From Molossus alvarezi (taxonomy: Eukaryota; Chordata; Mammalia; Chiroptera; Molossidae), in assembly GCA_037176705.1 (NCBI GenBank), contig JBAWUJ010000076.1, forward strand, positions 310,001-374,000: a stretch of 64,000 nt of DNA, given 5' to 3'. A program made the position numbers and the translations under genes. Position 1 is the stretch's first letter. Each line of letters begins with the position of its first letter. This document shows positions 9,020-20,834 of the stretch, one piece after another. The notes beneath the pieces were generated by a model, which searched no databases, was not told where the DNA came from, and saw nothing but the letters and a program-made list of their open reading frames with translations.

Positions 9020-9489
9020 GTTGGCGGCCGCCTCCAGGCGCCCTAAGAGTCCAGCGCCTGGGCTGGCAGCCCCCCGGGCAGCCCCCCCGGCCGCCAGGCG
9101 GAGCGCGGACCGGCCCCTCTCAGCTCTCGGGGACCCAGGCGCGCGGTCCGTCCCGCCCAGCCTCGAACCAGGTCCTCACCGCGGAGCTCGGCAGGCCGCG
9201 CATGCGCAGTCCAGGGGCCCCAAGGTCTGCGCCTGGGGGGCCGGGGGTCCGCCCCTCGGGGCTGCGCTGCCCCACCGGCGGGCGCGGGCGCCCGCGAGTT
9301 GCGGCGCCTTGCGCGGCGGCCTGCTGGTGTGCTGCTGGGGCGTGGGGGGATCCCCTCTGGGCCCCAGATTCCCTCGCTCGGCCCCCGGCGTGGGCTGGGG
9401 CGCGTGCGTGCGTGGGCTGCGTGGCCCTCGGCCCGAAGCATGGCAGGTGCGCAGCTGGCTGGCTGTGGGGGGACCAAAAAGGAGCGGCA

Positions 9490-9610
9490 AAAGCCTACAG
9501 CGCCCGGCATTCCCAGGCGGTCTCCCATCCAAGTCCTGACCGGGCCCGACCCTGCTTAGCTTCCCAGATCCCACGAGATCGGGCACGTTCAGGGTGGTAT
9601 GGCCGGAGAC
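9490..9610 (-). rRNA. 5S rRNA-like copy 17
   Basis: Carries both C26T (9585) and T109C, the only copy with that pair. Promoter side: family A. Confidence 0.86.
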
Positions 9611-10080
9611 GTTGGCGGCCGCCTCCAGGCGCCCTAAGAGTCCAGCGCCTGGGCTGGCAGCCCCCCGGGCAGCCCCCCCGGCCGCCAGGCGGAGCGCGGA
9701 CCGGCCCCTCTCAGCTCTCGGGGACCCAGGCGCGCGGTCCGTCCCGCCCAGCCTCGAACCAGGTCCTCACCGCGGAGCTCGGCAGGCCGCGCATGCGCAG
9801 TCCAGGGGCCCCAAGGTCTGCGCCTGGGGGGCCGGGGGGTCCGCCCCACGGGGCTGCGCTGCCCCACCGGCGGGCGCGGGCGCCCGCGAGTTGCGGCGCC
9901 TTGCGCGGCGGCCTGCTGGTGTGCTGCTGGGGCGTGGGGGGTCCCCTCTGGGCCCCAGATTCCCTCGCTCGGCCCCCGGCGTGGGCTGGGGCGCGTGCGT
10001 GCGTGGGCTGCGTGGCCCTCGGCCCGAAGCGCGGCAGGTGCGCAGCTGGCTGGCTGTGGGGGGACCAAAAAGGAGCGGCA

Positions 10081-10201
10081 AAAGCCTACAGCACCCGGCA
10101 TTCCCAGGCGGTCTCCCATCCAAGTCCTGACCGGGCCCGACCCTGCTTAGCTTCCCAGATCCCACGAGATCGGGCGCGTTCAGGGTGGTATGGCCGGAGA
10201 C
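10081..10201 (-). rRNA. 5S rRNA-like copy 18
   Basis: Array consensus. Promoter side: family B with a CACCACTC change. Confidence 0.86.
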
Positions 10202-10671
10202 GTTGGCGGCCGCCTCCAGGCGCCCTAAGAGTCCAGCGCCTGGGCTGGCAGCCCCCCGGGCAGCCCCCCCGGCCGCCAGGCGGAGCGCGGACCGGCCCCT
10301 CTCACCACTCGGGGACCCAGGCGCGCGGTCCGTCCCGCCCAGCCTCGAACCAGGTCCTCACCGCGGAGCTCGGCAGGCAGCGCATGCGCAGTCCAGGGGC
10401 CCCAAGGTCTGCGCCTGGGGGGCCGGGGGTCCGCCCCTCGGGGCTGCGCTGCCCCACCGGCGGGCGCGGGCGCCCGCGAGTTGCGGCGCCTTGCTCGGCG
10501 GCCTGCTGGTGTGCGGCTGGGGCGTGCGGGGATCCCCTCTGGGCCCCAGATTCCCTCGCTCGGCCCCCGGCGTGGGCTGGGGCGCGTGCGTGCGTGGGCT
10601 GCGTGGCCCTCGGCCCGAAGCGCGGCAGGTGCGCAGCTGGCTGGCTGTGGGGGGACCAAAAAGGAGCGGCA

Positions 10672-10792
10672 AAAGCCTACAGCGCCCGGCATTCCCAGGC
10701 GGTCTCCCATCCAAGTCCTGACCGGGCCCGACCCTGCTTAGCTTCCCAGATCCCACGAGATCGGGCGCGTTCAGGGTGGTATGGCCGGAGAC
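10672..10792 (-). rRNA. 5S rRNA-like copy 19
   Basis: T109C. Promoter side: family B. Confidence 0.86.
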
Positions 10793-11262
10793 GTTGGCGG
10801 CCGCCTCCAGGCGCCCTAAGAGTCCAGCGCCTGGGCTGGCAGCCCCCCGGGCAGCCCCCCCGGCCGCCAGGCGGAGCGCGGACCGGCCCCTCTCAGCTCT
10901 CGGGGACCCAGGCGCGCGGTCCGTCCCGCCCAGCCTCGAACCAGGTCCTCACCGCGGAGCTCGGCAGGCCGCGCATGCGCAGTCCAGGGGCCCCAAGGTC
11001 TGCGCCTGGGGGGCCGGGGGTCCGCCCCTCGGGGCTGCGCTGCCCCACCGGCGGGCGCGGGCGCCCGCGAGTTGCGGCGCCTTGCTCGGCGGCCTGCTGG
11101 TGTGCGGCTGGGGCGTGCGGGGATCCCCTCTGGGCCCCAGATTCCCTCGCTCGGCCCCCGGCGTGGGCTGGGGCGCGTGCGTGCGTGGGCTGCGTGGCCC
11201 TCGGCCCGAAGCGCGGCAGGTGCGCAGCTGGCTGGCTGTGGGGGGACCAAAAAGGAGCGGCA

Positions 11263-11383
11263 AAAGCCTACAGCACCCGGCATTCCCAGGCGGTCTCCCA
11301 TCCAAGTCCTGACCGGGCCCGACCCTGCTTAGCTTCCCAGATCCCACGAGATCGGGCGCGTTCAGGGTGGTATGGCCGGAGAC
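11263..11383 (-). rRNA. 5S rRNA-like copy 20
   Basis: Array consensus inside; the base at -2 (11385) is G instead of A on the 5S strand. Promoter side: family A. Confidence 0.86.
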
Positions 11384-11852
11384 GCTGGCGGCCGCCTCCA
11401 GGCGCCCTAAGAGTCCAGCGCCTGGGCTGGCAGCCCCCCGGGCAGCCCCCCGGCCGCCAGGCGGAGCGCGGACCGGCCCCTCTCAGCTCTCGGGGACCCA
11501 GGCGCGCGGTCCGTCCCGCCCAGCCTCGAACCAGGTCCTCACCGCGGAGCTCGGCAGGCCGCGCATGCGCAGTCCAGGGGCCCCAAGGTCTGCGCCTGGG
11601 GGGCCGGGGGGTCCGCCCCACGGGGCTGCGCTGCCCCACCGGCGGGCGCGGGCGCCCGCGAGTTGCGGCGCCTTGCGCGGCGGCCTGCTGGTGTGCTGCT
11701 GGGGCGTGGGGGGTCCCCTCTGGGCCCCAGATTCCCTCGCTCGGCCCCCGGCGTGGGCTGGGGCGCGTGCGTGCGTGGGCTGCGTGGCCCTCGGCCCGAA
11801 GCGCGGCAGGTGCGCAGCTGGCTGGCTGTGGGGGGACCAAAAAGGAGCGGCA

Positions 11853-11973
11853 AAAGCCTACAGCACCCGGCATTCCCAGGCGGTCTCCCATCCAAGTCCT
11901 GACCGGGCCCGACCCTGCTTAGCTTCCCAGATCCCACGAGATCGGGCGCGTTCAGGGTGGTATGGCCGGAGAC
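11853..11973 (-). rRNA. 5S rRNA-like copy 21
   Basis: Array consensus. Promoter side: family A with CTCGG. Confidence 0.86.
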
Positions 11974-12443
11974 GTTGGCGGCCGCCTCCAGGCGCCCTAA
12001 GAGTCCAGCGCCGGGGCTGGCAGCCCCCCGGGCAGCCCCCCCGGCCGCCAGGCGGAGCGCGGACCGGCCCCTCTCAGCTCTCGGGGACCCAGGCGCGCGG
12101 TCCGTCCCGCCCAGCCTCGAACCAGGTCCTCACCGCGGAGCTCGGCAGGCCGCGCATGCGCAGTCCAGGGGCCCCAAGGTCTGCGCCTGGGGGGCCGGGG
12201 GGTCCGCCCCTCGGGGCTGCGCTGCCCCACCGGCGGGCGCGGGCGCCCGCGAGTTGCGGCGCCTTGCGCGGCGGCCTGCTGGTGTGCTGCTGGGGCGTGG
12301 GGGGTCCCCTCTGGGCCCCAGATTCCCTCGCTCGGCCCCCGGCGTGGGCTGGGGCGCGTGCGTGCGTGGGCTGCGTGGCCCTCGGCCCGAAGCGCGGCAG
12401 GTGCGCAGCTGGCTGGCTATGGGGGGACCAAAAAGGAGCGGCA

Positions 12444-12564
12444 AAAGCCTACAGCACCCGGCATTCCCAGGCGGTCTCCCATCCAAGTCCTGACCGGGCC
12501 CGACCCTGCTTAGCTTCCCAGATCCCACGAGATCGGGCGCGTTCAGGGTGGTATGGCCGGAGAC
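12444..12564 (-). rRNA. 5S rRNA-like copy 22
   Basis: Array consensus. Promoter side: the GGGGCCACAAGG variant also seen at 150 and 13139. Confidence 0.86.
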
Positions 12565-13034
12565 GTTGGCGGCCGCCTCCAGGCGCCCTAAGAGTCCAGC
12601 GCCTGGGCTGGCAGCCCCCCGGGCAGCCCCCCCGGCCGCCAGGCGGAGCGCGGACCGGCCCCTCTCAGCTCTCGGGGACCCAGGCGCGCGGTCCGTCCCG
12701 CCCAGCCTCGAACCAGGTCCTCACCGCGGAGCTCGGCAGGCCGCGCATGCGCAGTCCAGGGGCCACAAGGTCTGCGCCTGGGGGGCCGGGGGTCCGCCCC
12801 ACGGGGCTGCGCTGCCCCACCGGCGGGCGCGGGCGCCCGCGAGTTGCGGCGCCTTGCGCGGCGGCCTGCTGGTGTGCTGCTGGGGCGTGGGGGGATCCCC
12901 TCTGGGCCCCAGATTCCCTCGCTCGGCCCCCGGCGTGGGCTGGGGCGCGTGCGTGCGTGGGCTGCGTGGCCCTCGGCCCGAAGCGCGGCAGGTGCGCAGC
13001 TGGCTGGCTGTGGGGGGACCAAAAAGGAGCGGCC

Positions 13035-13155
13035 AAAGCCTACAGCACCCGGCATTCCCAGGCGGTCTCCCATCCAAGTCCTGACCGGGCCCGACCCTGC
13101 TTAGCTTCCCAGATCCCACGAGATCGGGCGCGTTCAGGGTGGTATGGCCGGAGAC
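13035..13155 (-). rRNA. 5S rRNA-like copy 23
   Basis: TTTG at the proximal terminator, as in copies 1 and 2. Promoter side: GGGGCCACAAGG variant. Confidence 0.86.
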
Positions 13156-13625
13156 GTTGGCGGCCGCCTCCAGGCGCCCTAAGAGTCCAGCGCCTGGGCT
13201 GGCAGCCCCCCGGGCAGCCCCCCCGGCCGCCAGGCGGAGCGCGGACCGGCCCCTCTCAGCTCTCGGGGACCCAGGCGCGCGGTCCGTCCCGCCCAGCCTC
13301 GAACCAGGTCCTCACCGCGGAGCTCGGCAGGCCGCGCATGCGCAGTCCAGGGGCCACAAGGTCTGCGCCTGGGGGGCCGGGGGTCCGCCCCACGGGGCTG
13401 CGCTGCCCCACCGGCGGGCGCGGGCGCCCGCGAGTTGCGGCGCCTTGCGCGGCGGCCTGCTGGTGTGCTGCTGGGGCGTGGGGGGATCCCCTCTGGGCCC
13501 CAGATTCCCTCGCTCGGCCCCCGGCGTGGGCTGGGGCGCGTGCGTGCGTGGGCTGCGTGGCCCTCGGCCCGAAGCGCGGCAGGTGCGCAGCTGGCTGGCT
13601 GTGGGGGGACCAAAAAGGAGCGGCC

Positions 13626-13746
13626 AAAGCCTACAGCACCCGGCATTCCCAGGCGGTCTCCCATCCAAGTCCTGACCGGGCCCGACCCTGCTTAGCTTCC
13701 CAGATCCCACGAGATCGGGCGCGTTCAGGGTGGTATGGCCGGAGAC
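13626..13746 (-). rRNA. 5S rRNA-like copy 24
   Basis: TTTG at the proximal terminator. Promoter side: family B. Confidence 0.86.
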
Positions 13747-14216
13747 GTTGGCGGCCGCCTCCAGGCGCCCTAAGAGTCCAGCGCCTGGGCTGGCAGCCCC
13801 CCGGGCAGCCCCCCCGGCCGCCAGGCGGAGCGCGGACCGGCCCCTCTCAGCACTCGGGGACCCAGGCGCGCGGTCCATCCCGCCCAGCCTCGAACCAGGT
13901 CCTCACCGCGGAGCTCGGCAGGCAGCGCATGCGCAGTCCAGGGGCCCCAAGGTCTGCGCCTGGGGGGCCGGGGGTCCGCCCCTCGGGGCTGCGCTGCCCC
14001 ACCGGCGGGCGCGGGCGCCCGCGAGTTGCGGCGCCTTGCTCGGCGGCCTGCTGGTGTGCGGCTGGGGCGTGCGGGGATCCCCTCTGGGCCCCAGATTCCC
14101 TCGCTCGGCCCCCGGCGTGGGCTGGGGCGCGTGCGTGCGTGGGCTGCGTGGCCCTCGGCCCGAAGCGCGGCAGGTGCGCAGCTGGCTGGCTGTGGGGGGA
14201 CCAAAAAGGAGCGGCA

Positions 14217-14337
14217 AAAGCCTACAGCGCCCGGCATTCCCAGGCGGTCTCCCATCCAAGTCCTGACCGGGCCCGACCCTGCTTAGCTTCCCAGATCCCA
14301 CGAGATCGGGCGCGTTCAGGGTGGTATGGCCGGAGAC
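14217..14337 (-). rRNA. 5S rRNA-like copy 25
   Basis: T109C. Promoter side: family C (crossover type, as at 1922). Confidence 0.86.
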
Positions 14338-14806
14338 GTTGGCGGCCGCCTCCAGGCGCCCTAAGAGTCCAGCGCCTGGGCTGGCAGCCCCCCGGGCAGC
14401 CCCCCGGCCGCCAGGCGGAGCGCGGACCGGCCCCTCTCAGCTCTCGGGGACCCAGGCGCGCGGTCCGTCCCGCCCAGCCTCGAACCAGGTCCTCACCGCG
14501 GAGCTCGGCAGGCCGCGCATGCGCAGTCCAGGGGCCCCAAGGTCTGCGCCTGGGGGGCCGGGGGTCCGCCCCTCGGGGCTGCGCTGCCCCACCGGCGGGC
14601 GCGGGCGCCCGCGAGTTGCGGCGCCTTGCGCGGCGGCCTGCTGGTGTGCTGCTGGGGCGTGGGGGGATCCCCTCTGGGCCCCAGATTCCCTCGCTCGGCC
14701 CCCGGCGTGGGCTGGGGCGCGTGCGTGCGTGGGCTGCGTGGCCCTCGGCCCGAAGCATGGCAGGTGCGCAGCTAGCTGGCTGTGGGGGGACCAAAAAGGA
14801 GCGGCA

Positions 14807-14927
14807 AAAGCCTACAGCACCCGGCATTCCCAGGCGGTCTCCCATCCAAGTCCTGACCGGGCCCGACCCTGCTTAGCTTCCCAGATCCCACGAGATCGGG
14901 CACGTTCAGGGTGGTATGGCCGGAGAC
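14807..14927 (-). rRNA. 5S rRNA-like copy 26
   Basis: C26T at 14902. Promoter side: 589-bp A variant. Confidence 0.86.
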
Positions 14928-15395
14928 GTTGGCGGCCGCCTCCAGGCGCCCTAAGAGTCCAGCGCCTGGGCTGGCAGCCCCCCGGGCAGCCCCCCGGCCG
15001 CCAGGCGGAGCGCGGACCGGCCCCTCTCAGCTCTCGGGGACCCAGGCGCGCGGTCCGTCCCGCCCAGCCTCGAACCAGGTCCTCACCGCGGAGCTCGGCA
15101 GGCCGCGCATGCGCAGTCCAGGGGCCCCAAGGTCTGCGCCTGGGGGGCCGGGGGTCCGCCCCACGGGGCTGCGCTGCCCCACCGGCGGGCGCGGGCGCCC
15201 GCGAGTTGCGGCGCCTTGCGCGGCGGCCTGCTGGTGTGCTGCTGGGGCGTGGGGGGTCCCCTCTGGGCCCCAGATTCCCTCGCTCGGCCCCCGGCGTGGG
15301 CTGGGGCGCGTGCGTGCGTGGGCTGCGTGGCCCTCGGCCCGAAGCGCGGCAGGTGCGCAGCTGGCTGACTATGGGGGGACCAAAAAGGAGCGGCA

Positions 15396-15516
15396 AAAGC
15401 CTACAGCACCCGGCATTCCCAGGCGGTCTCCCATCCAAGTCCTGACCGGGCCCGACCCTGCTTAGCTTCCCAGATCCCACGAGATCGGGCGCGTTCAGGG
15501 TGGTATGGCCGGAGAC
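15396..15516 (-). rRNA. 5S rRNA-like copy 27
   Basis: Array consensus, with GCTGACTATG in its 3' flank. Promoter side: family A. Confidence 0.86.
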
Positions 15517-15985
15517 GTTGGCGGCCGCCTCCAGGCGCCCTAAGAGTCCAGCGCCTGGGCTGGCAGCCCCCCGGGCAGCCCCCCGGCCGCCAGGCGGAGC
15601 GCGGACCGGCCCCTCTCAGCTCTCGGGGACCCAGGCGCGCGGTCCGTCCCGCCCAGCCTCGAACCAGGTCCTCACCGCGGAGCTCGGCAGGCCGCGCATG
15701 CGCAGTCCAGGGGCCCCAAGGTCTGCGCCTGGGGGGCCGGGGGGTCCGCCCCACGGGGCTGCGCTGCCCCACCGGCGGGCGCGGGCGCCCGCGAGTTGCG
15801 GCGCCTTGCGCGGCGGCCTGCTGGTGTGCTGCTGGGGCGTGGGGGGTCCCCTCTGGGCCCCAGATTCCCTCGCTCGGCCCCCGGCGTGGGCTGGGGCGCG
15901 TGCGTGCGTGGGCTGCGTGGCCCTCGGCCCGAAGCGCGGCAGGTGCGCAGCTGGCTGGCTGTGGGGGGACCAAAAAGGAGCGGCA

Positions 15986-16106
15986 AAAGCCTACAGCGCC
16001 CGGCATTCCCAGGCGGTCTCCCATCCAAGTCCTGACCGGGCCCGACCCTGCTTAGCTTCCCAGATCCCACGAGATCGGGCGCGTTCAGGGTGGTATGGCC
16101 GGAGAC
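15986..16106 (-). rRNA. 5S rRNA-like copy 28
   Basis: T109C. Promoter side: family A. Confidence 0.86.
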
Positions 16107-16576
16107 GTTGGCGGCCGCCTCCAGGCGCCCTAAGAGTCCAGCGCCTGGGCTGGCAGCCCCCCGGGCAGCCCCCCCGGCCGCCAGGCGGAGCGCGGACCGG
16201 CCCCTCTCAGCTCTCGGGGACCCAGGCGCGCGGTCCGTCCCGCCCAGCCTCGAACCAGGTCCTCACCGCGGAGCTCGGCAGGCCGCGCATGCGCAGTCCA
16301 GGGGCCCCAAGGTCTGCGCCTGGGGGGCCGGGGGGTCCGCCCCACGGGGCTGCGCTGCCCCACCGGCGGGCGCGGGCGCCCGCGAGTTGCGGCGCCTTGC
16401 GCGGCGGCCTGCTGGTGTGCTGCTGGGGCGTGGGGGGTCCCCTCTGGGCCCCAGATTCCCTCGCTCGGCCCCCGGCGTGGGCTGGGGCGCGTGCGTGCGT
16501 GGGCTGCGTGGCCCTCGGCCCGAAGCGCGGCAGGTGCGCAGCTGGCTGACTATGGGGGGACCAAAAAGGAGCGGCA

Positions 16577-16697
16577 AAAGCCTACAGCACCCGGCATTCC
16601 CAGGCGGTCTCCCATCCAAGTCCTGACCGGGCCCGACCCTGCTTAGCTTCCCAGATCCCACGAGATCGGGCGCGTTCAGGGTGGTATGGCCGGAGAC
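16577..16697 (-). rRNA. 5S rRNA-like copy 29
   Basis: Array consensus, with GCTGACTATG in its 3' flank. It sits at the left edge of the first 6496-bp block. Confidence 0.86.
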
Positions 16698-17166
16698 GTT
16701 GGCGGCCGCCTCCAGGCGCCCTAAGAGTCCAGCGCCTGGGCTGGCAGCCCCCCGGGCAGCCCCCCGGCCGCCAGGCGGAGCGCGGACCGGCCCCTCTCAG
16801 CTCTCGGGGACCCAGGCGCGCGGTCCGTCCCGCCCAGCCTCGAACCAGGTCCTCACCGCGGAGCTCGGCAGGCCGCGCATGCGCAGTCCAGGGGCCCCAA
16901 GGTCTGCGCCTGGGGGGCCGGGGGGTCCGCCCCACGGGGCTGCGCTGCCCCACCGGCGGGCGCGGGCGCCCGCGAGTTGCGGCGCCTTGCGCGGCGGCCT
17001 GCTGGTGTGCTGCTGGGGCGTGGGGGGTCCCCTCTGGGCCCCAGATTCCCTCGCTCGGCCCCCGGCGTGGGCTGGGGCGCGTGCGTGCGTGGGCTGCGTG
17101 GCCCTCGGCCCGAAGCGCGGCAGGTGCGCAGCTGGCTGGCTGTGGGGGGACCAAAAAGGAGCGGCA

Positions 17167-17287
17167 AAAGCCTACAGCACCCGGCATTCCCAGGCGGTCT
17201 CCCATCCAAGTCCTGACCGGGCCCGACCCTGCTTAGCTTCCCAGATCCCACGAGATCGGGCGCGTTCAGGGTGGTATGGCCGGAGAC
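17167..17287 (-). rRNA. 5S rRNA-like copy 30
   Basis: Array consensus. Promoter side: family B (CACCACTC). Confidence 0.86.
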
Positions 17288-17757
17288 GTTGGCGGCCGCC
17301 TCCAGGCGCCCTAAGAGTCCAGCGCCTGGGCTGGCAGCCCCCCGGGCAGCCCCCCCGGCCGCCAGGCGGAGCGCGGACCGGCCCCTCTCACCACTCGGGG
17401 ACCCAGGCGCGCGGTCCGTCCCGCCCAGCCTCGAACCAGGTCCTCACCGCGGAGCTCGGCAGGCAGCGCATGCGCAGTCCAGGGGCCCCAAGGTCTGCGC
17501 CTGGGGGGCCGGGGGTCCGCCCCTCGGGGCTGCGCTGCCCCACCGGCGGGCGCGGGCGCCCGCGAGTTGCGGCGCCTTGCTCGGCGGCCTGCTGGTGTGC
17601 GGCTGGGGCGTGCGGGGATCCCCTCTGGGCCCCAGATTCCCTCGCTCGGCCCCCGGCGTGGGCTGGGGCGCGTGCGTGCGTGGGCTGCGTGGCCCTCGGC
17701 CCGAAGCGCGGCAGGTGCGCAGCTGGCTGGCTGTGGGGGGACCAAAAAGGAGCGGCA

Positions 17758-17878
17758 AAAGCCTACAGCGCCCGGCATTCCCAGGCGGTCTCCCATCCAA
17801 GTCCTGACCGGGCCCGACCCTGCTTAGCTTCCCAGATCCCACGAGATCGGGCGCGTTCAGGGTGGTATGGCCGGAGAC
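17758..17878 (-). rRNA. 5S rRNA-like copy 31
   Basis: T109C. Promoter side: family B. Confidence 0.86.
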
Positions 17879-18348
17879 GTTGGCGGCCGCCTCCAGGCGC
17901 CCTAAGAGTCCAGCGCCTGGGCTGGCAGCCCCCCGGGCAGCCCCCCCGGCCGCCAGGCGGAGCGCGGACCGGCCCCTCTCAGCTCTCGGGGACCCAGGCG
18001 CGCGGTCCGTCCCGCCCAGCCTCGAACCAGGTCCTCACCGCGGAGCTCGGCAGGCCGCGCATGCGCAGTCCAGGGGCCCCAAGGTCTGCGCCTGGGGGGC
18101 CGGGGGTCCGCCCCTCGGGGCTGCGCTGCCCCACCGGCGGGCGCGGGCGCCCGCGAGTTGCGGCGCCTTGCTCGGCGGCCTGCTGGTGTGCGGCTGGGGC
18201 GTGCGGGGATCCCCTCTGGGCCCCAGATTCCCTCGCTCGGCCCCCGGCGTGGGCTGGGGCGCGTGCGTGCGTGGGCTGCGTGGCCCTCGGCCCGAAGCGC
18301 GGCAGGTGCGCAGCTGGCTGGCTGTGGGGGGACCAAAAAGGAGCGGCA

Positions 18349-18469
18349 AAAGCCTACAGCACCCGGCATTCCCAGGCGGTCTCCCATCCAAGTCCTGACC
18401 GGGCCCGACCCTGCTTAGCTTCCCAGATCCCACGAGATCGGGCGCGTTCAGGGTGGTATGGCCGGAGAC
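18349..18469 (-). rRNA. 5S rRNA-like copy 32
   Basis: Consensus inside, -2 change at 18471 as in copy 20. Promoter side: family A. Confidence 0.86.
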
Positions 18470-18938
18470 GCTGGCGGCCGCCTCCAGGCGCCCTAAGAGT
18501 CCAGCGCCTGGGCTGGCAGCCCCCCGGGCAGCCCCCCGGCCGCCAGGCGGAGCGCGGACCGGCCCCTCTCAGCTCTCGGGGACCCAGGCGCGCGGTCCGT
18601 CCCGCCCAGCCTCGAACCAGGTCCTCACCGCGGAGCTCGGCAGGCCGCGCATGCGCAGTCCAGGGGCCCCAAGGTCTGCGCCTGGGGGGCCGGGGGGTCC
18701 GCCCCACGGGGCTGCGCTGCCCCACCGGCGGGCGCGGGCGCCCGCGAGTTGCGGCGCCTTGCGCGGCGGCCTGCTGGTGTGCTGCTGGGGCGTGGGGGGT
18801 CCCCTCTGGGCCCCAGATTCCCTCGCTCGGCCCCCGGCGTGGGCTGGGGCGCGTGCGTGCGTGGGCTGCGTGGCCCTCGGCCCGAAGCGCGGCAGGTGCG
18901 CAGCTGGCTGGCTGTGGGGGGACCAAAAAGGAGCGGCA

Positions 18939-19059
18939 AAAGCCTACAGCACCCGGCATTCCCAGGCGGTCTCCCATCCAAGTCCTGACCGGGCCCGACC
19001 CTGCTTAGCTTCCCAGATCCCACGAGATCGGGCGCGTTCAGGGTGGTATGGCCGGAGAC
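18939..19059 (-). rRNA. 5S rRNA-like copy 33
   Basis: Array consensus. Promoter side: family D. Confidence 0.86.
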
Positions 19060-19634
19060 GTTGGCGGCCGCCTCCAGGCGCCCTAAGAGTCCAGCGCCGG
19101 GACTGGCAGCCCCCGGGCAGCCCCCCCGGCCGCCAGGCGGAGCGCGGACCGGCCCCTCTCAGCTCTCGGGGACCCAGGCGCGCGGTCCGTCCCGCCCAGC
19201 CTCGAACCAGGTCCTCACCGCGGAGCTCGGCAGGCAGCGCATGCGCTGTCCAGGGGCCACAAGGTCTGCGCCTGGGGGGCCGGGGGGTCCGCCCCACGGG
19301 GCTGCGCTGCCCCACCGGGGGGGGCGCGGGCGCCCGCGAGTTGCGGCGCCTTGCGCGGCGGCCTGCTGGTGTGCTGCTGGGGCGTGGGGGGTCCCCTCTG
19401 GGCCCCAGATTCCCTCGCTAGGCCCCCGGCGTGGGCTGGGGCGCGTGCGTGCGTGGGCTGCGTGGCCCTCGGCCCGAAGCGCGGCAGGTGCGCAGCTGGC
19501 TGGCTGTGGGGGGACCAAAAAGGAGCGGCAAAAGCCTACAGCACCCGGCATTCCCAGGCGGTCTCCCATCCAAGTCCTGACCGGGCCCGACCCTGCTTAG
19601 CTTCCCAGATCCCACGAGATCGGGCGCGTTCAGG
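19043..19634 (-). repeat. monomer family D (592 bp, GCTAGGCCC type)
   Basis: Marked by GCCGGGACTGG with a shortened C-run, GCGCTGTCC beside the NRF1-type core, a G8 run and GCTAGGCCC. Members start at 19043, 25539, 30855, 33814, 38549, 58680 and 62824. Those at 35589 and 60455 have a different 5S-side start and look recombinant. The 33814 member has a private GG to GT change in its C/G run. Confidence 0.7.
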
Positions 19635-19651
19635 GTGGTATGGCCGGAGAC
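19531..19651 (-). rRNA. 5S rRNA-like copy 34
   Basis: Array consensus. Promoter side: family F with CCGTTCAG, a GGG to GTT change. Confidence 0.86.
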
Positions 19652-20227
19652 GTTGGCGGCCGCCTCCAGGCGCCCTAAGAGTCCAGCGCCTGGGCTGGCA
19701 GCCCCCCGTTCAGCCCCCCCGGCCGCCAGGCGGAGCGCGGACCGGCCCCTCTCAGCTCTCGGGGACCCAGGCGCGCGGTCCGTCCCGCCCAGCCTCGAAC
19801 CAGGTCCTCACCGCGGAGCTCGGCAGGCAGCGCATGCGCAGTCCAGGGTCCCCAAGGTCTGCGCCTGGGGGGCCGGGGGGTCCGCCCCACGGGGCTGCGC
19901 TGCCCCACCGGGGGGGGCGCGGGCGCCCGCGAGTTGTGGCGCCTTGCGCGGCGGCCTGCTGGTGTGCTGCTGGGGCGTGGGGGGTCCCCTCTGGGCCCCA
20001 GATTCCCTCGCTCGGCCCCCGGCGTGGGCTGGGGCGCGTGCGTGCGTGGGCTGCGTGGCCCTCGGCCCGAAGCGCGGCAGGTGCGCAGCTGGCTGGCTGT
20101 GGGGGTACCAAAAAGGAGCGGCAAAAGCCTACAGCACCCGGCATTCCCAGGCGGTCTCCCATCCAAGTCCTGACCGGGCCCGACCCTGCTTAGCTTCCCA
20201 GATCCCACGAGATCGGGCGCGTTCAGG
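19635..20227 (-). repeat. monomer family F (593-594 bp, AGGGTCCCC type)
   Basis: Marked by CCAGGGTCCCCAAGG and a G8 or G9 run after CCACC. Members start at 19635, 26131, 31447, 34406, 36182, 39141, 56313, 59272, 61048 and 63416 (cut by the edge). The 594-bp members at 31447, 36182, 56313 and 61048 have G9. Several carry GGTACC in place of GGACC before the T5 tract. Confidence 0.7.
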
Positions 20228-20244
20228 GTGGTATGGCCGGAGAC
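20124..20244 (-). rRNA. 5S rRNA-like copy 35
   Basis: Array consensus, with GGTACC just beyond the T5 tract. Promoter side: family E. Confidence 0.86.
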
Positions 20245-20817
20245 GTTGGCGGCCGCCTCCAGGCGCCCTAAGAGTCCAGCGCCTGGGCTGGCAGCCCCCC
20301 GGGCAGCTCCCCCGGCCGCCAGGCGGAGCGCGGACCGGCCCCTCTCAGCTCTCGGGGACCCAGGCGCGCGGTCCGTCCCGCCCAGCCTCGAACCAGGTCC
20401 TCACCGCGGAGCTCGGCAGGCAGCGCATGCGCAGTCCAGGGGCCCCAAGGTCTGCGCCTGGGGGGCCGGGGGTCCGCCCCTCGGGGCTGCGCTGCCCCAC
20501 CTGCGGGCGCGGGCGCCCGCCAGTTGCGGCGCCTTGCGCGGCGGCCTGCTGGTGTGCTGCTGGGGCGTGCGGGGTCCCCTCTGGGCCCCAGATTCCCTCG
20601 CTCGGCCCCCGGCGTGGGCTGGGGCGCGTGCGTGCGTGGGCTGCATGGCCCTCGGCCCGAAGCGCGGCAGGTGCGCAGCTGGCTGGCTGTGGGGGGACCA
20701 AAAAGGAGCGGCAAAAGCCTACAGCACCCGGCATTCCCAGGCGGTCTCCCATCCAAGTCCTGACCGGGCCCGACCCTGCTTAGCTTCCCAGAACCCACGA
20801 GATCGGGCGCGTTCAGG
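20228..20817 (-). repeat. monomer family E (590 bp, CCACCTGCGGG type)
   Basis: Marked by GCAGCTCCCCC, CCACCTGCGGG, CGCCAGTTGCGG and usually CTGCATGG. Members start at 20228, 26724, 34999, 39734, 43280, 45073, 52173 and 59865. All but the 43280 member run into a 5S copy with A42T; that one also lacks CATGG. Confidence 0.7.
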
Positions 20818-20834
20818 GTGGTATGGCCGGAGAC
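20714..20834 (-). rRNA. 5S rRNA-like copy 36
   Basis: A42T at 20793, in loop C. Promoter side: family A with CCGGGGCTGG. Confidence 0.86.

Larger units (their letters stand above)
7232..9593 (-). repeat. partial copy of the 3541-bp higher-order block
   Basis: Four monomers (A B A C) follow the 3691-5461 pattern before the order changes. The C monomer at 9003 lacks the CTAGCTGG change of its counterpart at 5462. Confidence 0.6.
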